From NCBI GenBank assembly GCA_900767415.1, contig CAAFYZ010000042.1, positions 1-64,000 of the forward strand: 64,000 bases of DNA. Direction: 5' to 3'. Positions 19,359 to 27,737 of the stretch are shown one piece after another. Position numbers and translations under genes: made by a program. The notes under the pieces are model-generated. The model did no database searches, had not been told where the DNA came from, and saw nothing but the letters and a program-made list of their open reading frames with translations. Position 1 is the stretch's first letter; every line of letters begins with the position of its first letter. This DNA is from Clostridia bacterium (GTDB taxonomy: Bacteria; Bacillota; Clostridia; Oscillospirales; CAG-272).

Positions 19359-19387
19359 TTGACTTTTTGCGCGCTTTATAGTAAAAT
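19359..19387 (+). promoter_or_regulatory. Promoter of the transketolase-pyrH-polC run
   Basis: TTGACT (19359-19364), 17-bp spacer, TAAAAT (19382-19387). I found no other strong promoter or terminator before the end of polC, so this may head a long operon. Confidence 0.75.
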
Positions 19388-19440
19388 ATAAAATGATAAA
19401 ATGTGCGGGCACAAGCCCGCCTGACAAATCCGGAGGAACT

Positions 19441-20280
19441 ATGGATAAAAAGACCGAACGGCAACTGATGCTGACGGCGTGCGACGTGCGCCGCGGCATT
19501 ATCGACAGCGTGTATTCCGCAGGGTGCGGACACCCCGGCGGATCTCTTTCTGTCGCCGATGTGCTTACCTATCTTTATTTTGAGGAGATGAACATCCGTC
19601 CCGAGGAACCGCGGTATGCGGGGCGCGACCGCTTCGTCCTTTCCAAGGGGCATACCGCACCGGCGCTGTACTCCGTTTTGGCGCATCGCGGGTTTTTCCC
19701 CGTAGAAGAGCTGAAGACTCTGCGCAAGACGGATTCCCGCCTGCAGGGACACCCCGACATGAAGGGGATTCCCGGTGTGGATATGTCGACGGGTTCTCTC
19801 GGACTCGGCATCTCCGCCGCCTGCGGCATGGCACTTGCCGGCAAGAGCGCGGGCGCGGACTATCGCGTCTATACCGTGCTCGGCGACGGCGAGAGCGAGG
19901 AGGGACAGGTCTGGGAGGCAGCGATGTTCGCCGCACATTATAAACTCGACAACCTTTGCGCGGTGCTGGATCTGAACGGACTTCAGATCGACGGTAAGAT
20001 TACCGAGGTCATGAACCCCACGCCGCACGACGAGAAGTTCCTTGCGTTCGGCTGGCACGTCATCACGATCGACGCGCACAGTTTCCCCGAGATCGAGGCG
20101 GCGTTTGCCGAGGCGAAGACGGTGAAGGGGAAGCCGACCGTCATCATCGCCCGCTCGGTGAAGGGCAAGGGCGTCTCCTATATGGAGAACGCGTGCGAAT
20201 GGCACGGACAGGCACCGAAAGAAGATCTTTACAAGGTAGCGGTTGCCGATCTTGAAAAAATCAGGGAAAGTCTTGCGTGA
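19441..20280 (+). CDS. Transketolase, N-terminal subunit
   Basis: This 279-residue protein is the thiamine-diphosphate-binding half of a split transketolase, which moves two-carbon units between sugar phosphates in the pentose phosphate pathway. Visible landmarks are SAGCGHPGGSLSVADVL, the FVLSKGHTAPALYS stretch, and the ThDP/metal motif GDGESEEGQVWEA followed by LDLNGLQIDG. The ATG at 19441 follows GGAGGAACT; an earlier in-frame ATG lacks a site. The C-terminal half is encoded 10 bases downstream, so the two chains form the enzyme together. Confidence 0.95.
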   Translation: MDKKTERQLMLTACDVRRGIIDSVYSAGCGHPGGSLSVADVLTYLYFEEMNIRPEEPRYAGRDRFVLSKGHTAPALYSVLAHRGFFPVEELKTLRKTDSRLQGHPDMKGIPGVDMSTGSLGLGISAACGMALAGKSAGADYRVYTVLGDGESEEGQVWEAAMFAAHYKLDNLCAVLDLNGLQIDGKITEVMNPTPHDEKFLAFGWHVITIDAHSFPEIEAAFAEAKTVKGKPTVIIARSVKGKGVSYMENACEWHGQAPKEDLYKVAVADLEKIRESLA

Positions 20281-20290
20281 GGGTAGAAAA

Positions 20291-21238
20291 ATGGCAGAAA
20301 TGAAAGCAACAAGAGAGGCCTATGGCAAGGCACTCGTCGAACTCGGCGAGAAATATGATTTTGTCGTTCTCGACGCCGATCTGGCGGCGGCGACAAAGAC
20401 CGGTATGTTCAAGAAAAAATTCCCCGAGCGGTTCTTCGACTGCGGGATTGCGGAAGGCAACATGATGAGCGTTGCCGCGGGGATCGCGACGACGGGGAGA
20501 ATCCCCTTCGCGTCCTCGTTCGCGATGTTTGCCGCCGGGCGCGCCTTCGAGCAGGTGCGCAACAGCATCGGCTATCCGCATCTGAACGTCAAGATCGGCG
20601 CGACCCATGCCGGCATTACCGTCGGGGAGGACGGTGCGACGCACCAGTGCCTCGAAGATATGGCTCTCATGCGTACGATTCCCGGCATGACGGTGATCTG
20701 TCCCGCCGACGCGGAAGAGGCATACCGAGCGGTGGAAGCGGCGATCCTGCACGAGGGTCCCGTCTATCTCCGTTTTGGCAGATACCCCGTACCGAACCTT
20801 ACGCCCGACCTTGCGGACTACCGCTTTGAGATTGGTCGCGGCGTCACCTACCGCGACGGCGGCGACGTTACGCTCGTTGCCACGGGATATATGGTACACC
20901 TTGCCGTCGAGGCGGCAGAGATGCTCGCAAAAGAGGGGATCGACGCCCGCGTGATCGATATGCATACCGTCAAGCCGATCGACAAAGAACTTCTGCTCCG
21001 TGCCGCCCGCGAGACGGGTGCCGTCGTAACGGCGGAAGAGCACAGCGTGATCGGCGGTCTCGGCGGTGCCGTGGCAGAGACGCTCGCGGAGAGCTGTCCC
21101 GTCCCCGTCCTTCGCGTAGGCGTGGAAGATATGTTCGGCAGAAGCGGCAAGGTGCCGGAGCTGCTCGAACTTTACGGGCTGACCGCCGCACACATTGCGG
21201 CGCGCGCAAGAGAAGCCGTCGCTCTGAAAAAGAAATGA
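20291..21238 (+). CDS. Transketolase, C-terminal subunit
   Basis: The 315 residues correspond to the pyrimidine-binding and C-terminal domains of transketolase. The FFDCGIAEGNMMSVAAG segment carries the Glu that activates the thiamine ring, with ASSFAMFAAGRAFEQVRN, HAGITVGEDGATHQ and the C-terminal VVTAEEHSVIGGLGGAVAE following. I start at the ATG at 20291 (MAEMKATREAYG), which has only a weak GAGGGT site. Translation may lean on coupling with the upstream half. The unusual point is position: this pair stands where rpsB-tsf usually precede pyrH. Confidence 0.94.
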   Translation: MAEMKATREAYGKALVELGEKYDFVVLDADLAAATKTGMFKKKFPERFFDCGIAEGNMMSVAAGIATTGRIPFASSFAMFAAGRAFEQVRNSIGYPHLNVKIGATHAGITVGEDGATHQCLEDMALMRTIPGMTVICPADAEEAYRAVEAAILHEGPVYLRFGRYPVPNLTPDLADYRFEIGRGVTYRDGGDVTLVATGYMVHLAVEAAEMLAKEGIDARVIDMHTVKPIDKELLLRAARETGAVVTAEEHSVIGGLGGAVAETLAESCPVPVLRVGVEDMFGRSGKVPELLELYGLTAAHIAARAREAVALKKK

Positions 21239-21288
21239 CGGCGATTCTCACGGTACGATAAAAAACGGGACAGAGGACAAAACAGAAA

Positions 21289-21987
21289 ATGAAACGGATT
21301 CTTTTGAAGCTCTCGGGCGAGGCACTCGCCGACAAAGAGGGCGGTATTTACGACCACACTTTCGTTGACCGCGTTGCCGCGACGCTCGGGCAGTGCGTGA
21401 AGGAAGGATACGAACTCGCCGTTGTCGTCGGCGCGGGGAACATCTGGCGGGGCAGACAGGGCGGCGATATGGACCGCACCGATGCCGACCGCATGGGGAT
21501 GCTCGCGACGGTGATCAACTCGATTTGCCTGAAAGACGCGCTTTTGCGCGCGGGGACTCCCGCGGTGGTGATGACCGCCGTCCCGATGGCACCCTTTGCC
21601 GAGGTGTATTCCGCCGAGGCGGCGATCCGCCACATGGAAGAGGGGTGCGTCGTGATCTTCGGCGCCGGCCTCGGTATGCCCTTTATTTCCACCGACACGG
21701 CGGGTGCCGTGCGCGCCGCGGAGATCCGCGCCGATGCCATGCTGATGGCGAAAAACATCGACTATATCTATACCGCAGATCCGAGACGCGACCCCGATGC
21801 GAAAAAACTGACGACCGTCTCCTGCACCGAGATTCTCTCCCGCGGACTTGCCGCGATCGACTTTACCGCCGCGGCGTTCTGCCTCTCGACCGGTATGCCG
21901 ATCCGCGTCTTCGGACTTTCGGTGCCCGAGGATATTCTCGCCGCCGTGCGCGGAGAGAAGGTCGGTACCGTCGTTACCCCCGACTGA
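21289..21987 (+). CDS. pyrH: UMP kinase
   Basis: This hexameric bacterial enzyme phosphorylates UMP to UDP. Its 232 residues show the amino-acid-kinase pattern: RILLKLSGEAL at the N-terminus, VVVGAGNIWRGRQG, DRTDADRMGMLATVIN, and IDYIYTADPRRDPDAKK near the ATP site. The RBS is AGAGGA. It opens the classical Firmicutes run with frr 38 bases downstream. Confidence 0.97.
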   Translation: MKRILLKLSGEALADKEGGIYDHTFVDRVAATLGQCVKEGYELAVVVGAGNIWRGRQGGDMDRTDADRMGMLATVINSICLKDALLRAGTPAVVMTAVPMAPFAEVYSAEAAIRHMEEGCVVIFGAGLGMPFISTDTAGAVRAAEIRADAMLMAKNIDYIYTADPRRDPDAKKLTTVSCTEILSRGLAAIDFTAAAFCLSTGMPIRVFGLSVPEDILAAVRGEKVGTVVTPD

Positions 21988-22025
21988 GCGAAACATCAAT
22001 AAAAACAATATAAAGGAGAACCGCC

Positions 22026-22580
22026 ATGAAATTCGATACCAGAGAATTTGAAGAAAAGATGAAGAAGAGCATTTCCGCTTACGGCGAGAATCTGTCGACC
22101 ATCCGCGCCGGCAGAGCGAATCCCGACGTACTGAAAAAAGTGAGCGTGGACTATTACGGTTCCCCGACACCGATCCGCGACATCGCGGAGATCAAGGTGA
22201 CCGACGCTCGTACCATCGTGATTACGGCATGGGACAAGAGCGCGACGCGGGGAATCGAAAAAGCGATCCTGACCTCCGACATCGGGATCAACCCGCAAAA
22301 CGACGGTACCTGTATCCGTCTCGTCTTCCCTCCGACGACCGAGGAGAGAAGAAAAGAACTGGCAAAGCAGGTCGCGAAGATGGGCGAGGACGCGAAGGTC
22401 GCGATCCGTAATATCCGCAGAGAAGCCAACGACAAGGTGAAGGCGATGAAGAAGGATTCCGAGCTGACCGAGGACGAGGCGAAGGCGGGCGACAAGTCCG
22501 TACAGGATCTGACCGACAAGTATGTCAAAGAGATCGATACGGTGACGCAGAATAAGACGAAAGAAGTGATGGAGATCTGA
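22026..22580 (+). CDS. frr: Ribosome recycling factor
   Basis: This protein splits post-termination ribosomes together with EF-G. At 184 residues it is full length. Hallmarks are LSTIRAGRANPDVL, VDYYGSPTPIRDIAEIKV, a middle beta domain (NDGTCIRLVFPP TEERRKEL region) and the long C-terminal helices (VAIRNIRREANDKVKAM). The strong RBS AAAGGAGAACCGCC precedes the ATG. Confidence 0.97.
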   Translation: MKFDTREFEEKMKKSISAYGENLSTIRAGRANPDVLKKVSVDYYGSPTPIRDIAEIKVTDARTIVITAWDKSATRGIEKAILTSDIGINPQNDGTCIRLVFPPTTEERRKELAKQVAKMGEDAKVAIRNIRREANDKVKAMKKDSELTEDEAKAGDKSVQDLTDKYVKEIDTVTQNKTKEVMEI

Positions 22581-22599
22581 CGGTCTTCCGGGAGGAAGT

Positions 22600-23346
22600 A
22601 TGTTTTTTAAGAAAAAGCAGACGGAGACGTTCCGCGTCGACGAGCGACTGCAGTCGGTCGCCGTCATTATGGACGGCAACGGCAGATGGGCGAAGCGCCG
22701 TATGATGCCCCGCACCTACGGGCACGCGCAGGGTGCGGCAAAGATCGAGCATATTCTCGGGATCTTCCGCGAGATCGGCGTACATCACATGACCCTTTAC
22801 GCGTTTTCGACCGAAAACTGGAAACGCCCGAAAGAAGAGGTGGATATGATCATGGATCTCGTCTACCGCTATCTCGACACGGTCGTTATCCGCAGGATTC
22901 GCGAAGACCCCACCTTTTCCATGAAATTCCTCGGAGACAAGTCCGCTCTGCCGGAAAAACTCCGTGAGAAGTGCATCGAAGTGGAGAATATGGCAAAAGA
23001 TCGTCCGTTCGTCTGTAACGTCGCTCTGAACTACGGCGGACGGGACGAGATCGTACACGCCGCCCGTGAGGCGGTGGCGGCGGGGGAGGAGATTACGGAG
23101 GAGAGTATCTCCCGTCATCTCTATACTTCGCATTCGCCCGACCCGGATCTTATTATCCGCACGGGCGGAGATTTCAGACTCTCCAATTTTCTGCTCTGGC
23201 AGAGCGCGTATTCCGAATTTGTGTTTACCGATACGCTCTTCCCGGATTTTGACAGGGAGGATATCATGAAGGCGGTGCACGAGTTCTATCGCAGAAAACG
23301 CCGTTTCGGCGGACTGGACAAAGAGGACACCGAAAAGAAGGCGTGA
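22600..23346 (+). CDS. uppS: Isoprenyl transferase (undecaprenyl diphosphate synthase)
   Basis: This cis-prenyltransferase makes the C55 lipid carrier for cell-wall synthesis. The 248 residues contain the catalytic-Asp motif VAVIMDGNGRWAKRR, GHAQGAAKIEHI, LYAFSTENWKRP, the VALNYGGRDEIV segment and the C-terminal PDPDLIIRTGGDFRLSNFLLWQ. The RBS GGGAGGAAGT lies right before the ATG. It leads directly into the lipid genes cdsA and dxr. Confidence 0.96.
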   Translation: MFFKKKQTETFRVDERLQSVAVIMDGNGRWAKRRMMPRTYGHAQGAAKIEHILGIFREIGVHHMTLYAFSTENWKRPKEEVDMIMDLVYRYLDTVVIRRIREDPTFSMKFLGDKSALPEKLREKCIEVENMAKDRPFVCNVALNYGGRDEIVHAAREAVAAGEEITEESISRHLYTSHSPDPDLIIRTGGDFRLSNFLLWQSAYSEFVFTDTLFPDFDREDIMKAVHEFYRRKRRFGGLDKEDTEKKA

Positions 23347-23433
23347 TTTTTGCCATGCGGAGTCTGCCGACCGCGGGAGATCGGATTTTCCGACCCCTCG
23401 GGCGGCGGGACTTTTCGGACTTCGGATTGAAAT

Positions 23434-23453
23434 ACGGCGGATCGTTCCGCCGT
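23434..23453 (+). other. Intercistronic hairpin before cdsA
   Basis: ACGGCGGA (23434-23441) and TCCGCCGT (23446-23453) form an 8-bp GC-rich stem with a TCGT loop. It ends just before the cdsA RBS (GAAAGG). There is no T-run, so it is more likely to affect mRNA processing or translation than to terminate. Confidence 0.5.
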
Positions 23454-23469
23454 CGAAAGGATTTTCCAG

Positions 23470-24312
23470 ATGAAACAACGGATTATCACAGGCATCGTGA
23501 TTACCGCGGTGCTGGTCGGCGTTTTCCTGTTATCGGAGACGGTAGTTTACCCGATCGCGATGGCACTGCTTGCCTTCGGCGGCGTCTTTGAAATGCTGCG
23601 GGTGCTGGGACAGCACAAGCGGTGGATTCTTGCGGTGCCGGCATATCTTATCGCCATCGCTTTGCCGATCGCCTCTTTTTATCTGATGGAGGCATACGAA
23701 GATACCCTTGCCGTTCTTGTGTTGGCACTTGCGCTTTTTTTGTATCTTTTGTACACTTTTCTTGTCGCCGTGTGCAAAAAAGGGAAGATTCTCTATGCCG
23801 AACTTTCGGAAGTGTTCGTTTCGGTTACCTACGTCGTAACCTGTTTTTCCGCACTGACGATCCTGCGGTATCTGCCGATGGGGAAGTATTATTTCGGCAT
23901 GGTCTTCATCGGGGCGTGGGTGTCCGACGTGTTCGCTTACTTTACCGGGGTGCTTTTCGGTAAGCATAAACTCATTCCCGAGATCAGTCCGAAAAAGACG
24001 GTGGAGGGATCGATCGGCGGGATCGTATTCGCATCGGGCGGCATGGTACTCTACGGCTTTCTGCTTTCGCTTTTGGCGGACGTTGTGCCAAGCTATGCGA
24101 CTTTGGCCCTCGGAGGGGCGTTGCTCGCCGTGGTCGGTCAGATCGGTGATCTTCTCGCCTCGCTTGTAAAAAGAGAGCACGGCGTCAAGGATTACGGGCG
24201 GCTGATGCCGGGGCACGGCGGGATCATGGATCGCTTTGATTCCGTTCTTGCCGTTTCTGCCGCGACGATGATCCTCTGCCTTCTCCTGCCGCCCTTTACA
24301 ACCTCGATTTAA
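23470..24312 (+). CDS. cdsA: Phosphatidate cytidylyltransferase
   Basis: This membrane enzyme makes CDP-diacylglycerol from phosphatidate and CTP. The 280-residue protein has about eight membrane segments. It carries the family signature near the C-terminus, VKDYGRLMPGHGGIMDRFDS, with the conserved Asp pair, and the ISPKKTVEGSIGG motif before it. The 123-base gap after uppS is larger than elsewhere in the run and holds a hairpin. Confidence 0.95.
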   Translation: MKQRIITGIVITAVLVGVFLLSETVVYPIAMALLAFGGVFEMLRVLGQHKRWILAVPAYLIAIALPIASFYLMEAYEDTLAVLVLALALFLYLLYTFLVAVCKKGKILYAELSEVFVSVTYVVTCFSALTILRYLPMGKYYFGMVFIGAWVSDVFAYFTGVLFGKHKLIPEISPKKTVEGSIGGIVFASGGMVLYGFLLSLLADVVPSYATLALGGALLAVVGQIGDLLASLVKREHGVKDYGRLMPGHGGIMDRFDSVLAVSAATMILCLLLPPFTTSI

Positions 24313-24324
24313 GGAAGGTTTTCT

Positions 24325-25476
24325 ATGACGAAAACGATAGCGGTACTCGGTGCCACAGGGTCCGTCGGCAGACAAGCGCTCGATGTTGCCCTGTCGCGCG
24401 GGTACCGTGTTGATTATATGAGTGTGGGGAAGAACGCCGCACTCGCGGAAGAGCTCGCACGGCTTCACGCCCCGCGGCTTCTCGCCGTGGCGGACGAGGC
24501 GGCGGCGAGGGATCTTGCCGTCCGACTTGCCGACACGGAGATTTCGGTTCTCTCCGGGAGTGCGGGAATCCTCGAAGGGATTGCCGCGACACACGCCGAG
24601 ACCGTGGTGAACGCCATTCTCGGCGAGGCGGGACTTCTGCCGACGCTTGCCGTATTGGATGCGGGGCGGCGGCTCGCCCTCGCGAACAAGGAGTCTCTCG
24701 TGATTGCGGGGGAGCTCGTCATGGCGCGGGCAAAGGAGACGGGATGCGGGATTTTGCCGGTGGACAGTGAACATTCCGCCATTTTTCAGTGCCTGCGAAA
24801 CGGGCGGGCGGGAGAAGTAAAACGCCTGCTTCTCACGGCGTCCGGCGGACCGTTTTTCGGTTATGACCGCGCGGCACTCGAAAAGGTAACGCTCGCCGAC
24901 GCTCTCGCCCACCCGACGTGGAAGATGGGGAAGAAGATCACGGTGGACAGCGCGACCCTGATGAACAAAGGGTTTGAAGTGTTGGAGGCGTCGCACCTGT
25001 TCGGGATTCCTTCCGAGAGGGTTGAGGTCGTCGTCCACAGGGAGAGTATAATTCATTCCGCCGTGGAATATATTGATAACACCGTCATCGCGGAGATGTC
25101 CGTTCCCGATATGCGCGCGTGCGTACAGTACGCCGTCGATTATCCCGCCCGCGAGGAGGGGACGGTCGCACCGCTGGATCTTTTCTCGGTCGGACGCCTG
25201 ACTTTCGCACGCCCCGACACGGCGACGTTCCCGCTGCTTTCGCTGGCGGCGGAGGCGGGACGGCTCGGCGGCGGCATGGGGGCGGTGCTGAACGCGGCGG
25301 ACGAGGTCGCCGTGGAGGCATTCCTTCGGGAAAAACTGACGTTTACCGGGATTTTCTCCGTGGTAACACGGGCATTTGATAAGATGCGGCGCGTCGGCGT
25401 CGGTTGCGAGCGGAGCGTGGATGCGCTGATCGCACTCGACAGAGAGACGCGCGCTTATACCGAAACTCTGATATAA
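24325..25476 (+). CDS. dxr: 1-deoxy-D-xylulose 5-phosphate reductoisomerase
   Basis: This enzyme carries out the committed step of the MEP isoprenoid pathway (DXP to MEP, NADPH-dependent). The 383 residues start with the nucleotide-binding motif AVLGATGSVGRQALDVA. They continue with LANKESLVIAGELV, the metal and substrate motifs VDSEHSAIFQCL and SGGPFF, and SATLMNKGFEVLEA. It sits between cdsA and rseP as in many Firmicutes and works with ispG downstream. Confidence 0.97.
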   Translation: MTKTIAVLGATGSVGRQALDVALSRGYRVDYMSVGKNAALAEELARLHAPRLLAVADEAAARDLAVRLADTEISVLSGSAGILEGIAATHAETVVNAILGEAGLLPTLAVLDAGRRLALANKESLVIAGELVMARAKETGCGILPVDSEHSAIFQCLRNGRAGEVKRLLLTASGGPFFGYDRAALEKVTLADALAHPTWKMGKKITVDSATLMNKGFEVLEASHLFGIPSERVEVVVHRESIIHSAVEYIDNTVIAEMSVPDMRACVQYAVDYPAREEGTVAPLDLFSVGRLTFARPDTATFPLLSLAAEAGRLGGGMGAVLNAADEVAVEAFLREKLTFTGIFSVVTRAFDKMRRVGVGCERSVDALIALDRETRAYTETLI

Positions 25477-25488
25477 GGAGATAACGAT

Positions 25489-26538
25489 TTGAGTACCGTT
25501 CTGACGATCATAATTGCCGTTCTGGTTTTCGGCTTTCTGATTCTGATCCATGAACTCGGGCATTATACCTTCGCCCGTATTTTTAAGGTGACGATCAAAG
25601 AGTTTTCCATCGGCATGGGACCGAAACTTCTCTGGTACGACTCGAAAAAAACAGGAATCCGATACAGTCTCTCCATGCTCCCGTTCGGCGGATATGTCGC
25701 CATGGCGGGGGAGGACGGAGAATCGGACGATCCGAATTCTTTTGACAAAAAGCCGGCGTGGCAACGCTTTATCATCACAGCCGCCGGCGCGACCGTCAAT
25801 ATCGTGGCGGGTGCGCTCGCCATGATTCTTCTGACGACGATGATCCCGCTCGGCTCGACGACGGTTCACGATTTCGTCGACAAGGAACAGAGCAAGTACA
25901 CCGTTTCCTCTTCGGAGTCGGGGTTGCTCGCCGGCGATACGATTCTTTCCGTGAACGGAAAGCGGGTGAAAATCCTCGACGAACTGAGCTATGAGATCAT
26001 GCGGCAGGGGAACCGACCGGTCGACCTTACCGTTCTTCGCGACGGTACGGAAGTCGATCTGCCCGGGGTGGTCTTCCCGACCGAAAAACAGGAAGAGCAG
26101 ACCTTCGGCATGATGGATTTTCGCGTCAACCGCTCGGAGAAGACCTTCGGGAGCGTGATGACCTATTCCTTCCGTAAATCCTGCCTGATCGTCCGTATGT
26201 GCTGGGAGTCTCTTTTCGATCTGATCACGGGACGCTACACGCTCGCCGCCGTGTCGGGACCCATCGGCATTTCGTCCGCGATCGGAGACGCCGCGCGTGC
26301 GGGATTCTCTTCGCTTCTTTATATTACGGTACTGATCAGCATCAACCTCGGTGTGATGAACCTTCTGCCGATCCCCGCACTCGACGGCGGTCGTCTGATC
26401 GTGATTCTTGCCGAGATGATCACAAGAAAGAAGATGCCGGCGAAACTGGAAGGTATCATCAACGGAATCGGGCTTCTTCTCTTGCTCGGACTTTCCGTCG
26501 TGATCATGATAAAGGATGTTATCAAACTGATTTTCTGA
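25489..26538 (+). CDS. rseP: Site-2 RIP zinc metalloprotease RseP/RasP
   Basis: This intramembrane protease cleaves membrane-bound anti-sigma factors and signal-peptide remnants. The 349 residues show the first membrane segment with HELGH (His21, Glu22, His25) as zinc site, a PDZ-like domain (about 125-200: SGLLAGDTILSVNGKRV), and LLPIPALDGGRL carrying the third-ligand Asp in a C-terminal segment. The start is TTG at 25489, eight bases after AAGGAG; no ATG fits, because the HELGH helix begins within the first residues. Confidence 0.95.
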   Translation: MSTVLTIIIAVLVFGFLILIHELGHYTFARIFKVTIKEFSIGMGPKLLWYDSKKTGIRYSLSMLPFGGYVAMAGEDGESDDPNSFDKKPAWQRFIITAAGATVNIVAGALAMILLTTMIPLGSTTVHDFVDKEQSKYTVSSSESGLLAGDTILSVNGKRVKILDELSYEIMRQGNRPVDLTVLRDGTEVDLPGVVFPTEKQEEQTFGMMDFRVNRSEKTFGSVMTYSFRKSCLIVRMCWESLFDLITGRYTLAAVSGPIGISSAIGDAARAGFSSLLYITVLISINLGVMNLLPIPALDGGRLIVILAEMITRKKMPAKLEGIINGIGLLLLLGLSVVIMIKDVIKLIF

Positions 26539-26592
26539 CGGACTCCGTCATGACACCCGTTTTTTCGGGCGGTGAGGGGAAAGGAGCGGAAT

Positions 26593-27699
26593 ATGATACA
26601 GAAGAAAAAAGAAAACAGGATCGTAAGAAAAAAAACGCGTCCGCTCACCGTCGGCGACCTGACGCTCGGTGGCGGTGCGCCGATTCTGATCCAGTCGATG
26701 ACCAACACCGACTCGCACGACGCAAAGGCAACGCTCGCGCAGGTACGGGCGCTCGAGCGTGAGGGGTGTGACATCGTCCGTCTTGCCGTCCCCGATGCGG
26801 AGGCGGCAGAGATTTTTCGCACGCTGAAGGCGGAGGGCGTGAAAGTACCGCTCGTCGCCGACATCCATTTTGATTATAAGATCGCCCTCGCGGCGATTGC
26901 CGCCGGGGCGGACAAGATCCGGATAAATCCCGGCAACATCGGCTCCCGCGAGAAGGTCGCGGAGGTCGTGCGTGCCTGCCGTGAGCGGCAGATCCCGATC
27001 CGCATCGGGGTGAACTCCGGTTCTCTCGAACGGGACATTTACGAAAAATACGGTGCGCCGACCGCAGAGGCACTGGTGGAGAGTGCACTGCGCCATGCGG
27101 CGATTTTAGAGGATCTCGATTATCGTAACATTGCCATTTCCGTCAAGGCATCCGATGTGCAGACGATGATTTTTGCTAACCGACAGTTAGCAGAACAGAC
27201 GGATTATCCCTTACATCTTGGGGTAACGGAAGCGGGCGGCGGTGACGCCGCATTGGTAAAAAGCAGTATCGGTATCGGCACGTTGCTCGCCGAAGGAATC
27301 GGCGACACGGTGCGCGTATCCCTGACCGATACCCCGACGGCGGAGGTCGGCGCGGCGCGGCGGATTCTCGCGGCACTCGGACTTTCGCGCCGTCCCGGAA
27401 TGAATATCGTTTCCTGTCCGACCTGCGGGCGCACGAAGATCGACTTAATCTCCCTCCTGTCGGAATTTACCGAACGGGTCAGAGAGGAAGAACTCGACCG
27501 TCTGCCGATCACCGTCGCCCTGATGGGGTGTGTGGTGAACGGACCGGGAGAGGCGAGAGAAGCCGACTTCGGCATCGCGGGAGGCAAGGGCGAGGGGTTG
27601 ATTTTCTCAAAGGGAGAAATTCTCGCGAAAGTGCCGGAAGAGCGGCTGATCGACACGCTGATCGCCATGATCGTCGACCGCTACGGCGCAGTAAAATAA
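26593..27699 (+). CDS. ispG: 4-hydroxy-3-methylbut-2-enyl diphosphate synthase
   Basis: IspG is the [4Fe-4S] enzyme of the MEP pathway. The 368 residues show ILIQSMTNTDSHD, VPLVADIHFDYKIAL, KIRINPGNIGS and the cluster Cys residues in IVSCPTCGRTKID and ALMGCVVNGPGEA. I start at the ATG at 26593 (seven bases after AAGGAG) instead of a GTG at 26572 that lies before this site. Dxr is four genes up in the same pathway, and polC follows 38 bases later. Confidence 0.96.
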   Translation: MIQKKKENRIVRKKTRPLTVGDLTLGGGAPILIQSMTNTDSHDAKATLAQVRALEREGCDIVRLAVPDAEAAEIFRTLKAEGVKVPLVADIHFDYKIALAAIAAGADKIRINPGNIGSREKVAEVVRACRERQIPIRIGVNSGSLERDIYEKYGAPTAEALVESALRHAAILEDLDYRNIAISVKASDVQTMIFANRQLAEQTDYPLHLGVTEAGGGDAALVKSSIGIGTLLAEGIGDTVRVSLTDTPTAEVGAARRILAALGLSRRPGMNIVSCPTCGRTKIDLISLLSEFTERVREEELDRLPITVALMGCVVNGPGEAREADFGIAGGKGEGLIFSKGEILAKVPEERLIDTLIAMIVDRYGAVK

Positions 27700-27737
27700 C
27701 GAAGACAGAACAAAAGAAAAGAACGGACACAAAAGGC

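Noticed and set aside
20243..21238. Fused single-chain transketolase by frameshift between the two halves
   Set aside because: The first half ends in a proper stop at 20280 and the second has its own ATG at 20291; split transketolases are normal in Firmicutes.
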